64,000 bases of DNA from Hirschia maritima DSM 19733 (GTDB lineage Bacteria > Pseudomonadota > Alphaproteobacteria > Caulobacterales > Hyphomonadaceae): NCBI RefSeq assembly GCF_000378345.1, contig NZ_KB899545.1, positions 1 through 64,000 on the forward strand, given 5' to 3'. Made by a program: the position numbers and the translations under genes. The notes under the pieces are model-generated. The model did no database searches, was not told the DNA's origin, and saw only the letters and a list, made by a program, of their open reading frames with translations. Below, in pieces: positions 42,797 through 51,035 of the stretch (position 1 is its first letter; each line of letters begins with the position of its first letter).

Positions 42797-43238
42797 ACAA
42801 TTCTTTGTCTAAGCTTGTGTCTCTTTTGCGGGGGCGATTGGGTATAAGAATCAATGCGCCACCGACACTTGTGGATATGCCGAATATGTAGATTAGATAT
42901 TCCAACACCCAGCCTGGGCGATTAAATACATTGGTTATTATAGATTGGGTCTTACCCAATCCTTCTTCCAATTCTCTTGCTAGCGTGAGAAGTTCAAGAG
43001 CATATCTATAATTGTCTAATTGTGCATTGTAATTCAGATACATAAACCCGCCATACGCGCTGAATAAAACAAAGCGCGAGGCGATATTAACGCGATCCGG
43101 ATTGATCATGAAAAGTAGACCAAAGATCGCTATGTGGACGCTGACAAAAAATTGCCAAGTGTTTGAAATGAATTCTCGATGTTGTCCGATGAGTTCGTGT
43201 ATTGCCAGTAGACTTTCTGAATTAATCATCTGGTCCAT
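42786..43238 (-). CDS. Small membrane protein of unknown function
   Basis: A 150-residue protein with three probable membrane helices (about 26-45, 53-70 and 112-132) and a basic, charged C-terminus (NRPRKRDTSLDKELFED). No family recognised. It overlaps the downstream EamA transporter gene, suggesting the two act together or share expression. Confidence 0.72.
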   Translation of the reverse strand: MDQMINSESLLAIHELIGQHREFISNTWQFFVSVHIAIFGLLFMINPDRVNIASRFVLFSAYGGFMYLNYNAQLDNYRYALELLTLARELEEGLGKTQSIITNVFNRPGWVLEYLIYIFGISTSVGGALILIPNRPRKRDTSLDKELFED

Positions 43239-43329
43239 AACTTCCTCACTATAACAATCGAACTGAACTTATGTTGAGAGTATCAGAGTTTGAGAGCTTG
43301 CCCAGCCCCTTCAAAAAAATGGAAAGCGA

Positions 43330-43359
43330 ATAAAAAGAAACCCTTCTTGAAAAGAAGGG
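43330..43359 (-). terminator. Terminator of the TonB-like gene
   Basis: On the minus strand CCCTTCTT pairs with AAGAAGGG (three-base loop), followed by TTTCTTTTTATT, a textbook intrinsic terminator. It lies 31 bases after the TonB-like stop codon. Confidence 0.88.
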
Positions 43360-43389
43360 CTGATAGTTCGTAGAGATTTGAGAGAGAGT

Positions 43390-44067
43390 TTAGTTCATTT
43401 TGTATTCGAGGGGGAAAACCATATTGTGTGAGATAATGGGCAATCCATTGGCGTCTTTAGCGGGAGAGAATGCAGCTTTGCCGACTGCTCGCTCAGCGGA
43501 TTTTGCAAAAGCAGGATCGCTACAATCTGCCGTAATATTAAATGGTTGACCTTGTTGAGTGAGAGAGAAAGCGACCATACAGCTTCCAGATAGGCCCTGA
43601 CGAAGTGCTGATTTTGGATAGGTTGGGATAGGCTGGCGTATCGCCATCGCCACCGTTGGACCAGAATGCATAGATGTGGGGATGATAAAGTCACCGATAC
43701 TCAATTCGGGTGCGGTGGGATCAATCTTGGGAGTTGGAAGTTCCGGTGCAGAGGTTTTCTGATCGTTGATGATTGGCTTAGCTGGTGGAATAGCCGTTTC
43801 TATGCGCTCAATTGGAGATCTTTCTGTCCTTGGCTCATCAACTTTGGGAGCTTCCGGGTGGATATCTCTTATGCCACCAGTTTTTTCTTCAATAATCTCA
43901 ACTGCATCTATTCGAATAAGATACTCCATCGTCATGAAGAGGCTGAGCGTGACAGCTCCTGCTAAACCAAAGGCGAGGGCTGATTTTGAAATCTCTTTTG
44001 CGGGTCGATGAGTCGGTGTATCGGAAAGCGACAATAGTGTTTTTTGATGTAGAATTGCTGCGGACAT
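43390..44067 (-). CDS. TonB-family energy transducer
   Basis: The 225-residue protein has one membrane helix (about 30-50), a Pro/Glu/Lys-rich periplasmic linker (about 65-130) and a C-terminal TonB domain (about 140-225) with PTYPKSALRQGLSGSCMVAFSL and NMVFPLEYKMN. It would couple the proton-motive force to TonB-dependent receptors. ExbB/ExbD and receptors are not adjacent. A perfect inverted repeat lies 19 bases before its start. Confidence 0.85.
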   Translation of the reverse strand: MSAAILHQKTLLSLSDTPTHRPAKEISKSALAFGLAGAVTLSLFMTMEYLIRIDAVEIIEEKTGGIRDIHPEAPKVDEPRTERSPIERIETAIPPAKPIINDQKTSAPELPTPKIDPTAPELSIGDFIIPTSMHSGPTVAMAIRQPIPTYPKSALRQGLSGSCMVAFSLTQQGQPFNITADCSDPAFAKSAERAVGKAAFSPAKDANGLPIISHNMVFPLEYKMN

Positions 44068-44086
44068 GATATTCTCCCCATATATC

Positions 44087-44106
44087 AGAAACTGTTATTA
44101 GTTTCT
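44087..44106. promoter_or_regulatory. Inverted repeat in the TonB-like gene leader
   Basis: AGAAACT and AGTTTCT with a six-base spacer, 19 bases before the start codon. It does not look like a Fur box. Operator or leader hairpin are both possible. Confidence 0.4.
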
Positions 44107-44164
44107 TTGTTGCAAACACAGGTTGATATTAATTTTCCGTAAGGTCAAGCCCTGTTAACTTCGA

Positions 44165-45826
44165 TCACGCGGCACTCACATCGTTAAGGAATGCTTCAAT
44201 GGATTGCTTCAACTTTTGAAGGTCTTCGGATGTGCTCTGTGTAATATCTTCAACAGCAATAGCGACTTGATTTGTGCTTTTAATCGCGTCGGTTACGGAT
44301 TCAATATTTGAATTCACGGTTTGAGTTTGTTCCGAAGCACGGCGGACTCGGTCCTGTATATCGCTTGTTGAGGTTTTTTGAATTTCGACTGATTGAGTGA
44401 TTGTTTCTGCATATTGTGAGACATCTTGCATTGTGCCTGTAATCTGGCTAATGGCGGATGTCACGCTTTGCGTAGAAGTTTGAACTTGTGTGATTTGCAG
44501 AGAAATATCCTCTGCTGCTTTTGTTGTTTGACTCGCAAGTGCTTTCACTTCCCCAGCGACTACGGCAAACCCTTTTCCAGCCTCTCCAGCACGAGCAGCC
44601 TCGATTGTTGCATTCAAAGCTAAAAGGTTAGTTTGCTCGGTCACATCTTTGATAAGGGAAATTACATCTCCGATCTTTTCGGCAGCTTCGGATAGGGTGG
44701 CAACCTTATCATTCGCTGTATTGGATTCCTTATTCGCTTGGGTAATTACATCATTAGTCTGCGATAGTTTTTGCGAGATATCATCGATTGAATTCGCTAC
44801 AGCATCAGAAGAGTGAGACACTAATTGCACATCTGTTGCTGTTTCTACGGATGCATCATTGGCAGTTTGAGCTTTTTGATGTGATGCCGTAGCGAGTTTT
44901 GTCAATCCTTGAGCTTCATCGCGCATCTTGTTCAGGCGGTCTTCAAAAGCATTTAGGTTTGAAGAGGATGTTTGGCTGAAATTCTCAATTAATTTTTCGA
45001 CTCTTGTTTGTCTTAGCGCTTGTTTTTTCTTTTCTGCGTTTGCTTTTTCTTCCAATTGCGCACGCTCTAATACGCCGTCTCTAAAACCGCTAATTGCTCT
45101 AGCCACAGCTCCAATTTCATCGGAACGACTTTGTTCACTGAATGTTGTATCAGTATCGCCTGCGGCAAGCTTTTCGGCATTTTTCACAAGGGAAACGAGT
45201 GGGCGGCTGATATTCGCTGCCAAGAAATGAGCTCCAATAGCTCCCACCAAGGCTATGACTAGGGCTATTCCCAAAACAATGAATAGCGATTGTTGAGTTT
45301 TTTGACCAGATAAAACAATGCTCTCATTTACGTTGATTTTTGAGGTCTGCGAAATATCCAAAATAAGTTGCCTTAGTGTTTGATTGCTTCGCTCGATTTT
45401 TTCGTGAGTGGGTATTTGTGAAGAAGGCTGGACGCCAAGAATGACTGACGTAATTGTGTGCCATTCTTGATAGCTGGACATGAGTTCAGAGCCCATTTCC
45501 TGCATTTCAGAAGACAGGCTATTGGCTTGAAGTCCTTCTATAGCTGCAGCAAGAGCGGTCGAAGTTTCGTTGAAATTTTGGGTGATTTCCTCTTGTTCAA
45601 TGAATTGGGACATGGCCAAGACAGTTCGCACGAGGTCATTGGCTGACGTGAACTCTGCCTGCATTTCCTGTGTATATGATTCAACTCGTGTAATCTTTTG
45701 AACCAGTTCTTGGGCTGAATTTTGACTATTCACAGCTTGATAAAAAACACCGCCACAAAGTATGACACCTAAAAATAGACTGCCTAAAAGAGGTATGAAA
45801 ACTTGGTTTTTAATAGAAAAATTCAT
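44165..45826 (-). CDS. Methyl-accepting chemotaxis protein
   Basis: The 553-residue chemoreceptor starts after GAGGAAG. It has a membrane helix (about 10-30), a periplasmic four-helix-bundle-like ligand domain (about 31-187), a second helix (about 188-208), a HAMP domain (about 209-262) and a cytoplasmic signalling domain whose tip reads DVTEQTNLLALNATIEAARAGEAGKGFAVVAGEVKALA. No CheW-binding pentapeptide tail (NWETF) is present. It lies 18 bases after the di-heme peroxidase gene and is probably in the same transcript, hinting at a redox-related signal. Confidence 0.94.
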   Translation of the reverse strand: MNFSIKNQVFIPLLGSLFLGVILCGGVFYQAVNSQNSAQELVQKITRVESYTQEMQAEFTSANDLVRTVLAMSQFIEQEEITQNFNETSTALAAAIEGLQANSLSSEMQEMGSELMSSYQEWHTITSVILGVQPSSQIPTHEKIERSNQTLRQLILDISQTSKINVNESIVLSGQKTQQSLFIVLGIALVIALVGAIGAHFLAANISRPLVSLVKNAEKLAAGDTDTTFSEQSRSDEIGAVARAISGFRDGVLERAQLEEKANAEKKKQALRQTRVEKLIENFSQTSSSNLNAFEDRLNKMRDEAQGLTKLATASHQKAQTANDASVETATDVQLVSHSSDAVANSIDDISQKLSQTNDVITQANKESNTANDKVATLSEAAEKIGDVISLIKDVTEQTNLLALNATIEAARAGEAGKGFAVVAGEVKALASQTTKAAEDISLQITQVQTSTQSVTSAISQITGTMQDVSQYAETITQSVEIQKTSTSDIQDRVRRASEQTQTVNSNIESVTDAIKSTNQVAIAVEDITQSTSEDLQKLKQSIEAFLNDVSAA

Positions 45827-45844
45827 TAAGTTACTTCCTCACCG

Positions 45845-46864
45845 TTACTCTGGTAGAATCGGCATTTGAATTTCTGTTGTTTCAGCAGTGAGAGATTCAA
45901 GAAATTCGATTAAGTCCAGACGATCTTCATGTGAAAGTGTGATTGGCTCCATTTTTGGTGAAAGACTTTCTCTTCTTTCAAATGGTGATTCATATGAAAA
46001 AATAACCTCCATCAAAGTGGGAACAGAACCGTCATGCATGTAGGGAGCGCGGTGGGTTAAGTTTCTTAAACTTGGTGTTTTAAACGCGTGTTGAGCGTGT
46101 AAATTGTTAGGCTCTAAACTGCCGCGTCCTAAATCGTCTCCGGGAATTCCTATGTCGTGAAATTGATTATCGGTAAAGTTCCATCCGGTATGACAGTTTG
46201 CGCATTTAGCTTTCCCGATGAATAATTCAAACCCGCGTTTTGCCGCGTCGGTTATGGCCGTTTTATCGCCATCAACCCATCGATCAAATGGTGCCCATCC
46301 AGAAACTAAAGTGCGTTCATATGTGGCGAGGGCTTTTAGAATAGTTTTCTGACTTATGCCTTCTTCCGGGAACAGTTTTTTGAACCAATAATTGTATTCT
46401 TTGCTTTGACTCAAATCGAATGAAATTTCGTGAAAATCACCATTCATTTCTTCAGGAGCGGTTATTGGGCCTTCAGCTTGTTCCTCGAGGTCTTTTGCTC
46501 GTCCATCCCAGAAGAAGGATTTCCCCCAAGCACTATTTAAGACAGTGGGGCTGTGTCTTTTGATGGGAACATTTGCAGCCCCTAAAGGTCGTTCTTGAGG
46601 GACTTCAAAACCAAAAGATGGATTGTGACATGTTGTGCAATTGATATTATTGCTTCCCGACAAACGCGGATCAAAAAACAGCATCTTGCCCAATACAGCT
46701 GTCTGCGGAGAATAGGGGGCGTGCTCTGGGAATGGGATATCTAACGGTCTGCGATAATCATCTTTTGCAGATTTGGATTCTCCAAATGACGCTGCACTAA
46801 ACACGACAACCCCAATGAACAGAATAGCGAACTTACTTTTTAAGTTAGATAAACGAGATCCCAT
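45845..46864 (-). CDS. Di-heme cytochrome c peroxidase (CcpA/MauG family)
   Basis: From ATG 46864 the protein has 339 residues; a TTG three codons upstream is less likely. A signal peptide ends near AASFGES. Two CxxCH haem sites are visible (NCTTCHNPSFGFE about 77-81 and KCANCHTGWNF about 220), with family motifs KMLFFDPRLSGSNNI, SPTVLNSAWGKSFFWDGRAKDLEEQAEGPI and FKTPSLRNLTHRAPYMHDGS. It reduces hydrogen peroxide in the periplasm or has a MauG-like oxidative role. First gene of a pair with the chemoreceptor. Confidence 0.92.
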   Translation of the reverse strand: MGSRLSNLKSKFAILFIGVVVFSAASFGESKSAKDDYRRPLDIPFPEHAPYSPQTAVLGKMLFFDPRLSGSNNINCTTCHNPSFGFEVPQERPLGAANVPIKRHSPTVLNSAWGKSFFWDGRAKDLEEQAEGPITAPEEMNGDFHEISFDLSQSKEYNYWFKKLFPEEGISQKTILKALATYERTLVSGWAPFDRWVDGDKTAITDAAKRGFELFIGKAKCANCHTGWNFTDNQFHDIGIPGDDLGRGSLEPNNLHAQHAFKTPSLRNLTHRAPYMHDGSVPTLMEVIFSYESPFERRESLSPKMEPITLSHEDRLDLIEFLESLTAETTEIQMPILPE

Positions 46865-47034
46865 ATGAGCCAACCTGATGCATTTTATAGTTGTTAAAAT
46901 AGTCGGTTGGTTAATCTGTAGTAGATAAAGGTAAATAAATTCCGATCAATTTTTAGGGTTTTGAGGCGTCGTTTTATGGGGTGCAAATTGTGGTTGCTGC
47001 TGGAAAGAGCAGTGTCATTCATTCGAAATGATGA

Positions 47035-47391
47035 CTAATTCCCTCCAAACCAAGTGAATGTTTCAAACTTAATGCCTCGATCAATCAGAAACTCTTCGAT
47101 GTCTTTAAAGGCGTTGGGGGATTCACCAAACTGCCTCGACAACATATCAAGAATATCGCGTTGAATATCGCCAGTATTTGCCCGTGGTTTACATGTTTTA
47201 TCTAACACTCTTTTGAGCGCTGGAACTTCACCCTTTGAGACATGCAAATACCAATCATCGTCAATATTTCCACGATTTACAGTCAGTCGTCCTTTGTCAT
47301 CAAACGATATCGTTTCACTCCAGAATGGATTCTTCTCTTCTCTATATAGAGTGATCTGATAATTCGGATTTGGACCTGATGAAGAGCTCAT
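47035..47391 (-). CDS. Small cytoplasmic protein of unknown function
   Basis: A 118-residue protein without signal peptide or membrane segment. The N-terminal half is beta-rich (YQITLYREEKNPFWSETISFDDKGRLTV), the C-terminal half helical. No family recognised. Its start lies 2 bases after the stop of the EamA transporter gene, so it is almost certainly co-translated with it. Confidence 0.7.
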   Translation of the reverse strand: MSSSSGPNPNYQITLYREEKNPFWSETISFDDKGRLTVNRGNIDDDWYLHVSKGEVPALKRVLDKTCKPRANTGDIQRDILDMLSRQFGESPNAFKDIEEFLIDRGIKFETFTWFGGN

Positions 47392-47393
47392 TT

Positions 47394-48323
47394 CTAACTC
47401 GCATTTTTTGCTTCACCTTTATCTTGGGACAATGTTTTCGTCTTGGCCAGCTTTCGTTCTCTTAAAGCGATGTATATACCTGATCCGATGATAAGTGGTG
47501 CGCCAAGCCACAAAGAAGCTTGCGGCAATTGTTGCCAGAAAACAAACCCGATAGCTGTCGCAAATATCAGGTTTGAATAATCCATTGGCATCACAACTGC
47601 TACATTGGCCAATCTGAGAGATTCCGATAATCCCAATTGCCCGATAGTTCCCAGAAAACCAATTAATAACAACAGACCGATAATGTCCCAAGAATGAGGC
47701 TGAGCGACCCAAAACATGCCAATTCCAACGATTGGTACCGCCAGAATAGTATAATAAAATACGATGGAAGTAGAAGTCTCCGTCGTGCCTAAACGGCGGA
47801 TAATGATCATGGTGACGGCACCAAATGTGGCACCCGCCAGCGCGACACATGCGCCGAACAATGGCATGCTGGTTTGCCAAGGCTGAATGGCAATTAAAAT
47901 GCCTAGAAAACCAATGCTAACTGCTGCCCAGCGACGTATACCGACAAATTCAGATAGAAATATAACGGAGAAAACCGTTGCAATGAGGGGAACGGTGAAG
48001 CCGATTGTTGCAGCTTCGGCCATCTGTAAAATAATGACAGCCCAGAAATTCATACCCATCGCGACAATTCCAAAGGCTGCCCGCAACGCATGGCCGCCAA
48101 ATCGTTTGGTATGAAACCCATCGAAGCCTTGCCGATAGATAGTCCAGCCACCGGTCAGCACCGCACCAAAGAGATAGCGGTAAAACAGAATCTCTATGAC
48201 ATGGACACCTTGTTCACCCACATATTTCACTAAAGCAAACATAGAGGAGAGTACGGCAATCGCGAACAACCGTATTGCTAGCCCGGCAACAGGCCTATCT
48301 TGCGAAACATTTGAATGAGTCAT
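47394..48323 (-). CDS. DMT-superfamily (EamA) transporter
   Basis: The 309-residue protein has ten predicted membrane helices in two EamA repeats; the first contains EILFYRYLFGAVLTGGWTIYRQG and the second GATFGAVTMIIIRRLGTTE and MDYSNLIFATAIGFVFW, typical of RhaT/EamA drug/metabolite exporters. Substrate unknown. It is divergent from a LysE-type exporter and followed immediately by a small unknown gene. Confidence 0.88.
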   Translation of the reverse strand: MTHSNVSQDRPVAGLAIRLFAIAVLSSMFALVKYVGEQGVHVIEILFYRYLFGAVLTGGWTIYRQGFDGFHTKRFGGHALRAAFGIVAMGMNFWAVIILQMAEAATIGFTVPLIATVFSVIFLSEFVGIRRWAAVSIGFLGILIAIQPWQTSMPLFGACVALAGATFGAVTMIIIRRLGTTETSTSIVFYYTILAVPIVGIGMFWVAQPHSWDIIGLLLLIGFLGTIGQLGLSESLRLANVAVVMPMDYSNLIFATAIGFVFWQQLPQASLWLGAPLIIGSGIYIALRERKLAKTKTLSQDKGEAKNAS

Positions 48324-48502
48324 CTTGGTTGCTTAGCGTGAAAGTGGGTAAGAGGCAAAACATCTGCCCATCGTCCAAAACAACATTCAATACAAGATTT
48401 TGCGCTAATAACTCTTGTTAGAAAAAATAATGCTAAGAATAGTTTTTCTCTCCTATAAACTCTAGCATTCACATTCATTAGTGACGTAGAGGATCTTATA
48501 AT

Positions 48503-49135
48503 ATGGCATGGGCTGATGTTTTGTCTTTTGTATTCGTAGCTTCGCTTTTGGTGATGTCCCCAGGGCCAAATGGCATGCTCATAGCGAAAACGGTCCCAAC
48601 TTCTGGGCGGATGGCAGGATTTGCCAATGTGGCAGGATTTATCGCTGCATTTTACGTACACGGCCTTTTGGCCATAATGGGAATTTCTGTGCTGCTTTAT
48701 AAGTCCGCACTGGCCTTTACAATTGTCAAATATGTTGGGGCGGCATATTTGATCTGGTTAGGCCTAAAAGCTCTAAATGTAGCTTATAAGGGAATTCAGG
48801 ATACGCCAGAAATCTTACCTGCAAGGCACAAACGGACTCTACAAAATGCCCTGTTAGAAGGCTTTTTGACGAATGCACTCAACCCCAAAGTTTCAATGTT
48901 CTATTTGGCGGCTTTTCCGCAATTTATCACTCCAGGTGAAACGACTGTTCTGACTTCATTCTTCTTGGTTTTCTTGCACTCCATGATTAACGCAATTTGG
49001 TTTGGCGCGATGGTGTTCTTGTTTTCAAACCTGACCAAATTTGCCCGTCATGGAAGCTTTCAGCGTTGGCTAAAAGGCGTCACCGGCGTGGTGTTTATAG
49101 GTTTTGGCGCAAAACTTGCGGTTTATCGTGTGTAG
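48503..49135 (+). CDS. LysE-family translocator (RhtB type)
   Basis: The 210-residue protein has six membrane helices and the family signature LLVMSPGPNGMLIAKTVPTSGRMAGFANVAGFIAAFYVHG near the N-terminus, with LEGFLTNALNPKVSMFYLAAFPQFI in the second half. LysE/RhtB proteins export amino acids or related metabolites across the inner membrane. Single-gene unit convergent with a TPR lipoprotein gene. Confidence 0.92.
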   Translation: MAWADVLSFVFVASLLVMSPGPNGMLIAKTVPTSGRMAGFANVAGFIAAFYVHGLLAIMGISVLLYKSALAFTIVKYVGAAYLIWLGLKALNVAYKGIQDTPEILPARHKRTLQNALLEGFLTNALNPKVSMFYLAAFPQFITPGETTVLTSFFLVFLHSMINAIWFGAMVFLFSNLTKFARHGSFQRWLKGVTGVVFIGFGAKLAVYRV

Positions 49136-49137
49136 GT

Positions 49138-49159
49138 GTGCTGGATAAATTACCAGCAC
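49138..49159. terminator. Small hairpin between convergent genes
   Basis: GTGCTGG pairs with CCAGCAC around an eight-base loop, right between the LysE and TPR stop codons. There is no T-run on either side, so terminator function is doubtful. Confidence 0.3.
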
Positions 49160-50961
49160 TACAGATCCGATAAGTTTGGAGATTGTCCTTCTTCGCCGAT
49201 CCAAGCTTTGTTAAACAAGTGCCGCGCGTATTTTTCAGATGCTTCATCTCCCTGCGCCTTGTAGGCTTCAGCTAAACCAAATAGCGCATAAGCGTTGTTG
49301 GGAGTGTTTAAAAGCGTACGATAAAATTCACGTTCAGCGCGTTCATTCTGTCCGTCTTTGATAAGGTAGGCTCCCAGTGTTTGCCGTGTGTGGTTATACC
49401 ACCAAGCAGGTTCCATGTATGAAAGCTGGTCTTGAGCGTCTGCAGCTGCGTCCAAAAGCTTTATCGCTTGAGTAAGGTTTTCTTCTGCACCGGCAATGTG
49501 GCCTTCAAGAGTTAGTTTGGCGACTTTGACAATGCCCGGTAGAGGCACGCCATAAGGTTCATATTCCTCCAATCCAGAATGGTTTTCCAGAGCACTGAGA
49601 GCTGATAATTCTATTTTCGCTTCAGAAATTTGTCCTTGCCGAGCTAATGTTAGGCCACGTGCATATCTCCATGCTGTACGTACATAGAGGTGTGCTTCTG
49701 GAGGAGCGGGCATGTCTAGTATATTTTCGTGGCTTCCAAATTGAATTTCCGTCAAAACGGGAGCTGCGGCCACATGCTCGCCAAAAGGGTTCATTGAACT
49801 AGGGTCTAATTGCGCTACTTTTTTGAGCTTTTCAGCCATTTGAAGGGCTGTTTCACCATCTCCGCCCATTTGAGCATTTGCGACTAGGAAATGCACATTG
49901 TGTGGATAATAGGTGTAGGAATAGGATGTCGCGTTTTCGCTTTGACTAATGTACGCCTCATCAGCCGCGATGGCTTCTACATTGGCTTTGTGTGATTTTT
50001 TCCAATCACCTAAACGCAGATAAATGTGCGATGGCATGTGGACTAGGTGCCCAACTCCCAGAGACTGAGCGGCAAGTCGATCCGCATAGCTTTCGGCGCG
50101 GAATGGATCCACCGAAGCTTCAGTTGCGTGAATGTAGAGGTGGATGGATGGCGCAAATTCAGGGTCAATTTCCAGCGCATGCTCTAATATTTCAATAGTA
50201 CGAGCTGTCCGTCCTCTAGGTTCACGTCCATCAGCCTCCCAATAATTCCAAGGTTGAGTGTCTAGATTAGCTTCGGCGGCAAGAGAAAGTATGAATTTGT
50301 CATCAGGATAGGAAAGTGTGACTTCATCCATCGCGATAGCGTAAGCTTCAGCAGCTTCTAACACTTCGCCTTCACCGCCATCATAATAGCGGGTTGCCAA
50401 AGCGTTGATGAGGGCCGCTTCATGTTCGCTAGCGGAATTGGATAATTCAGTTGCTTTTTGTGCGGCGGAGAGGCCAGCAGCCCCTCGTGAAGAATTATAG
50501 GGCGCATTGATATTGCTACCAAAAGATAAGCCTTCTCCCCAATAACACATGGCGCAGTCTGGATCATGTTTTTGTGCTTCACGGAATGAGGCAATGGCTT
50601 CATCATGATTGAAATTGACCATGTGGGTCATGCCAATATCAAACCAACGTTGAGCCTCTTCATCCTCCGAAGAAATTGGGTAATGGAAGTTTTTAATGAT
50701 GTCGTCGGGCAAAGCAAACGGCGCTGCAAATTCGAACACAGGCGTTTTTGCGATTGCTTTTTTTGCAATTGACTTTGCAGTCAGGGGAGGTGCACCGCAT
50801 TGGCTTTGGGCCAATATAACAGGATCAATGAAAGCCTCTTCTACCGGCTCTTCAGCAAGTGGTTTTTCCGAACCGTATTGATCTGGAAACAAGTATGCAC
50901 AAGATGATACCGCAAACACACTTATCGACGCACTTAGTAAGCTTAACCGTGACTTTTTCAT
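49159..50961 (-). CDS. TPR-repeat lipoprotein
   Basis: The 600-residue protein has a lipoprotein signal peptide (FAVSSC, Cys about 21) and several TPR units, e.g. AQRWFDIGMTHMVNFNHDEAIASFREAQKHDPDCAMCYWGEGLSFG (about 103-150) and FYRTLLNTPNNAYALFGLAEAYKAQGDEASE near the end. HLVHMPSHIYLRLGDWKKSHKANVEAI is a conserved stretch of this family, whose function is not established. It stands alone, probably in the periplasm anchored to a membrane. Confidence 0.82.
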   Translation of the reverse strand: MKKSRLSLLSASISVFAVSSCAYLFPDQYGSEKPLAEEPVEEAFIDPVILAQSQCGAPPLTAKSIAKKAIAKTPVFEFAAPFALPDDIIKNFHYPISSEDEEAQRWFDIGMTHMVNFNHDEAIASFREAQKHDPDCAMCYWGEGLSFGSNINAPYNSSRGAAGLSAAQKATELSNSASEHEAALINALATRYYDGGEGEVLEAAEAYAIAMDEVTLSYPDDKFILSLAAEANLDTQPWNYWEADGREPRGRTARTIEILEHALEIDPEFAPSIHLYIHATEASVDPFRAESYADRLAAQSLGVGHLVHMPSHIYLRLGDWKKSHKANVEAIAADEAYISQSENATSYSYTYYPHNVHFLVANAQMGGDGETALQMAEKLKKVAQLDPSSMNPFGEHVAAAPVLTEIQFGSHENILDMPAPPEAHLYVRTAWRYARGLTLARQGQISEAKIELSALSALENHSGLEEYEPYGVPLPGIVKVAKLTLEGHIAGAEENLTQAIKLLDAAADAQDQLSYMEPAWWYNHTRQTLGAYLIKDGQNERAEREFYRTLLNTPNNAYALFGLAEAYKAQGDEASEKYARHLFNKAWIGEEGQSPNLSDL

Positions 50962-51035
50962 GATTTCTTCCCCTAGAACCTAAAGAAGAGTGCCGTAGAT
51001 GTGGTGCTTTGTCTATGGTTGTCAAAAACTGAAAA

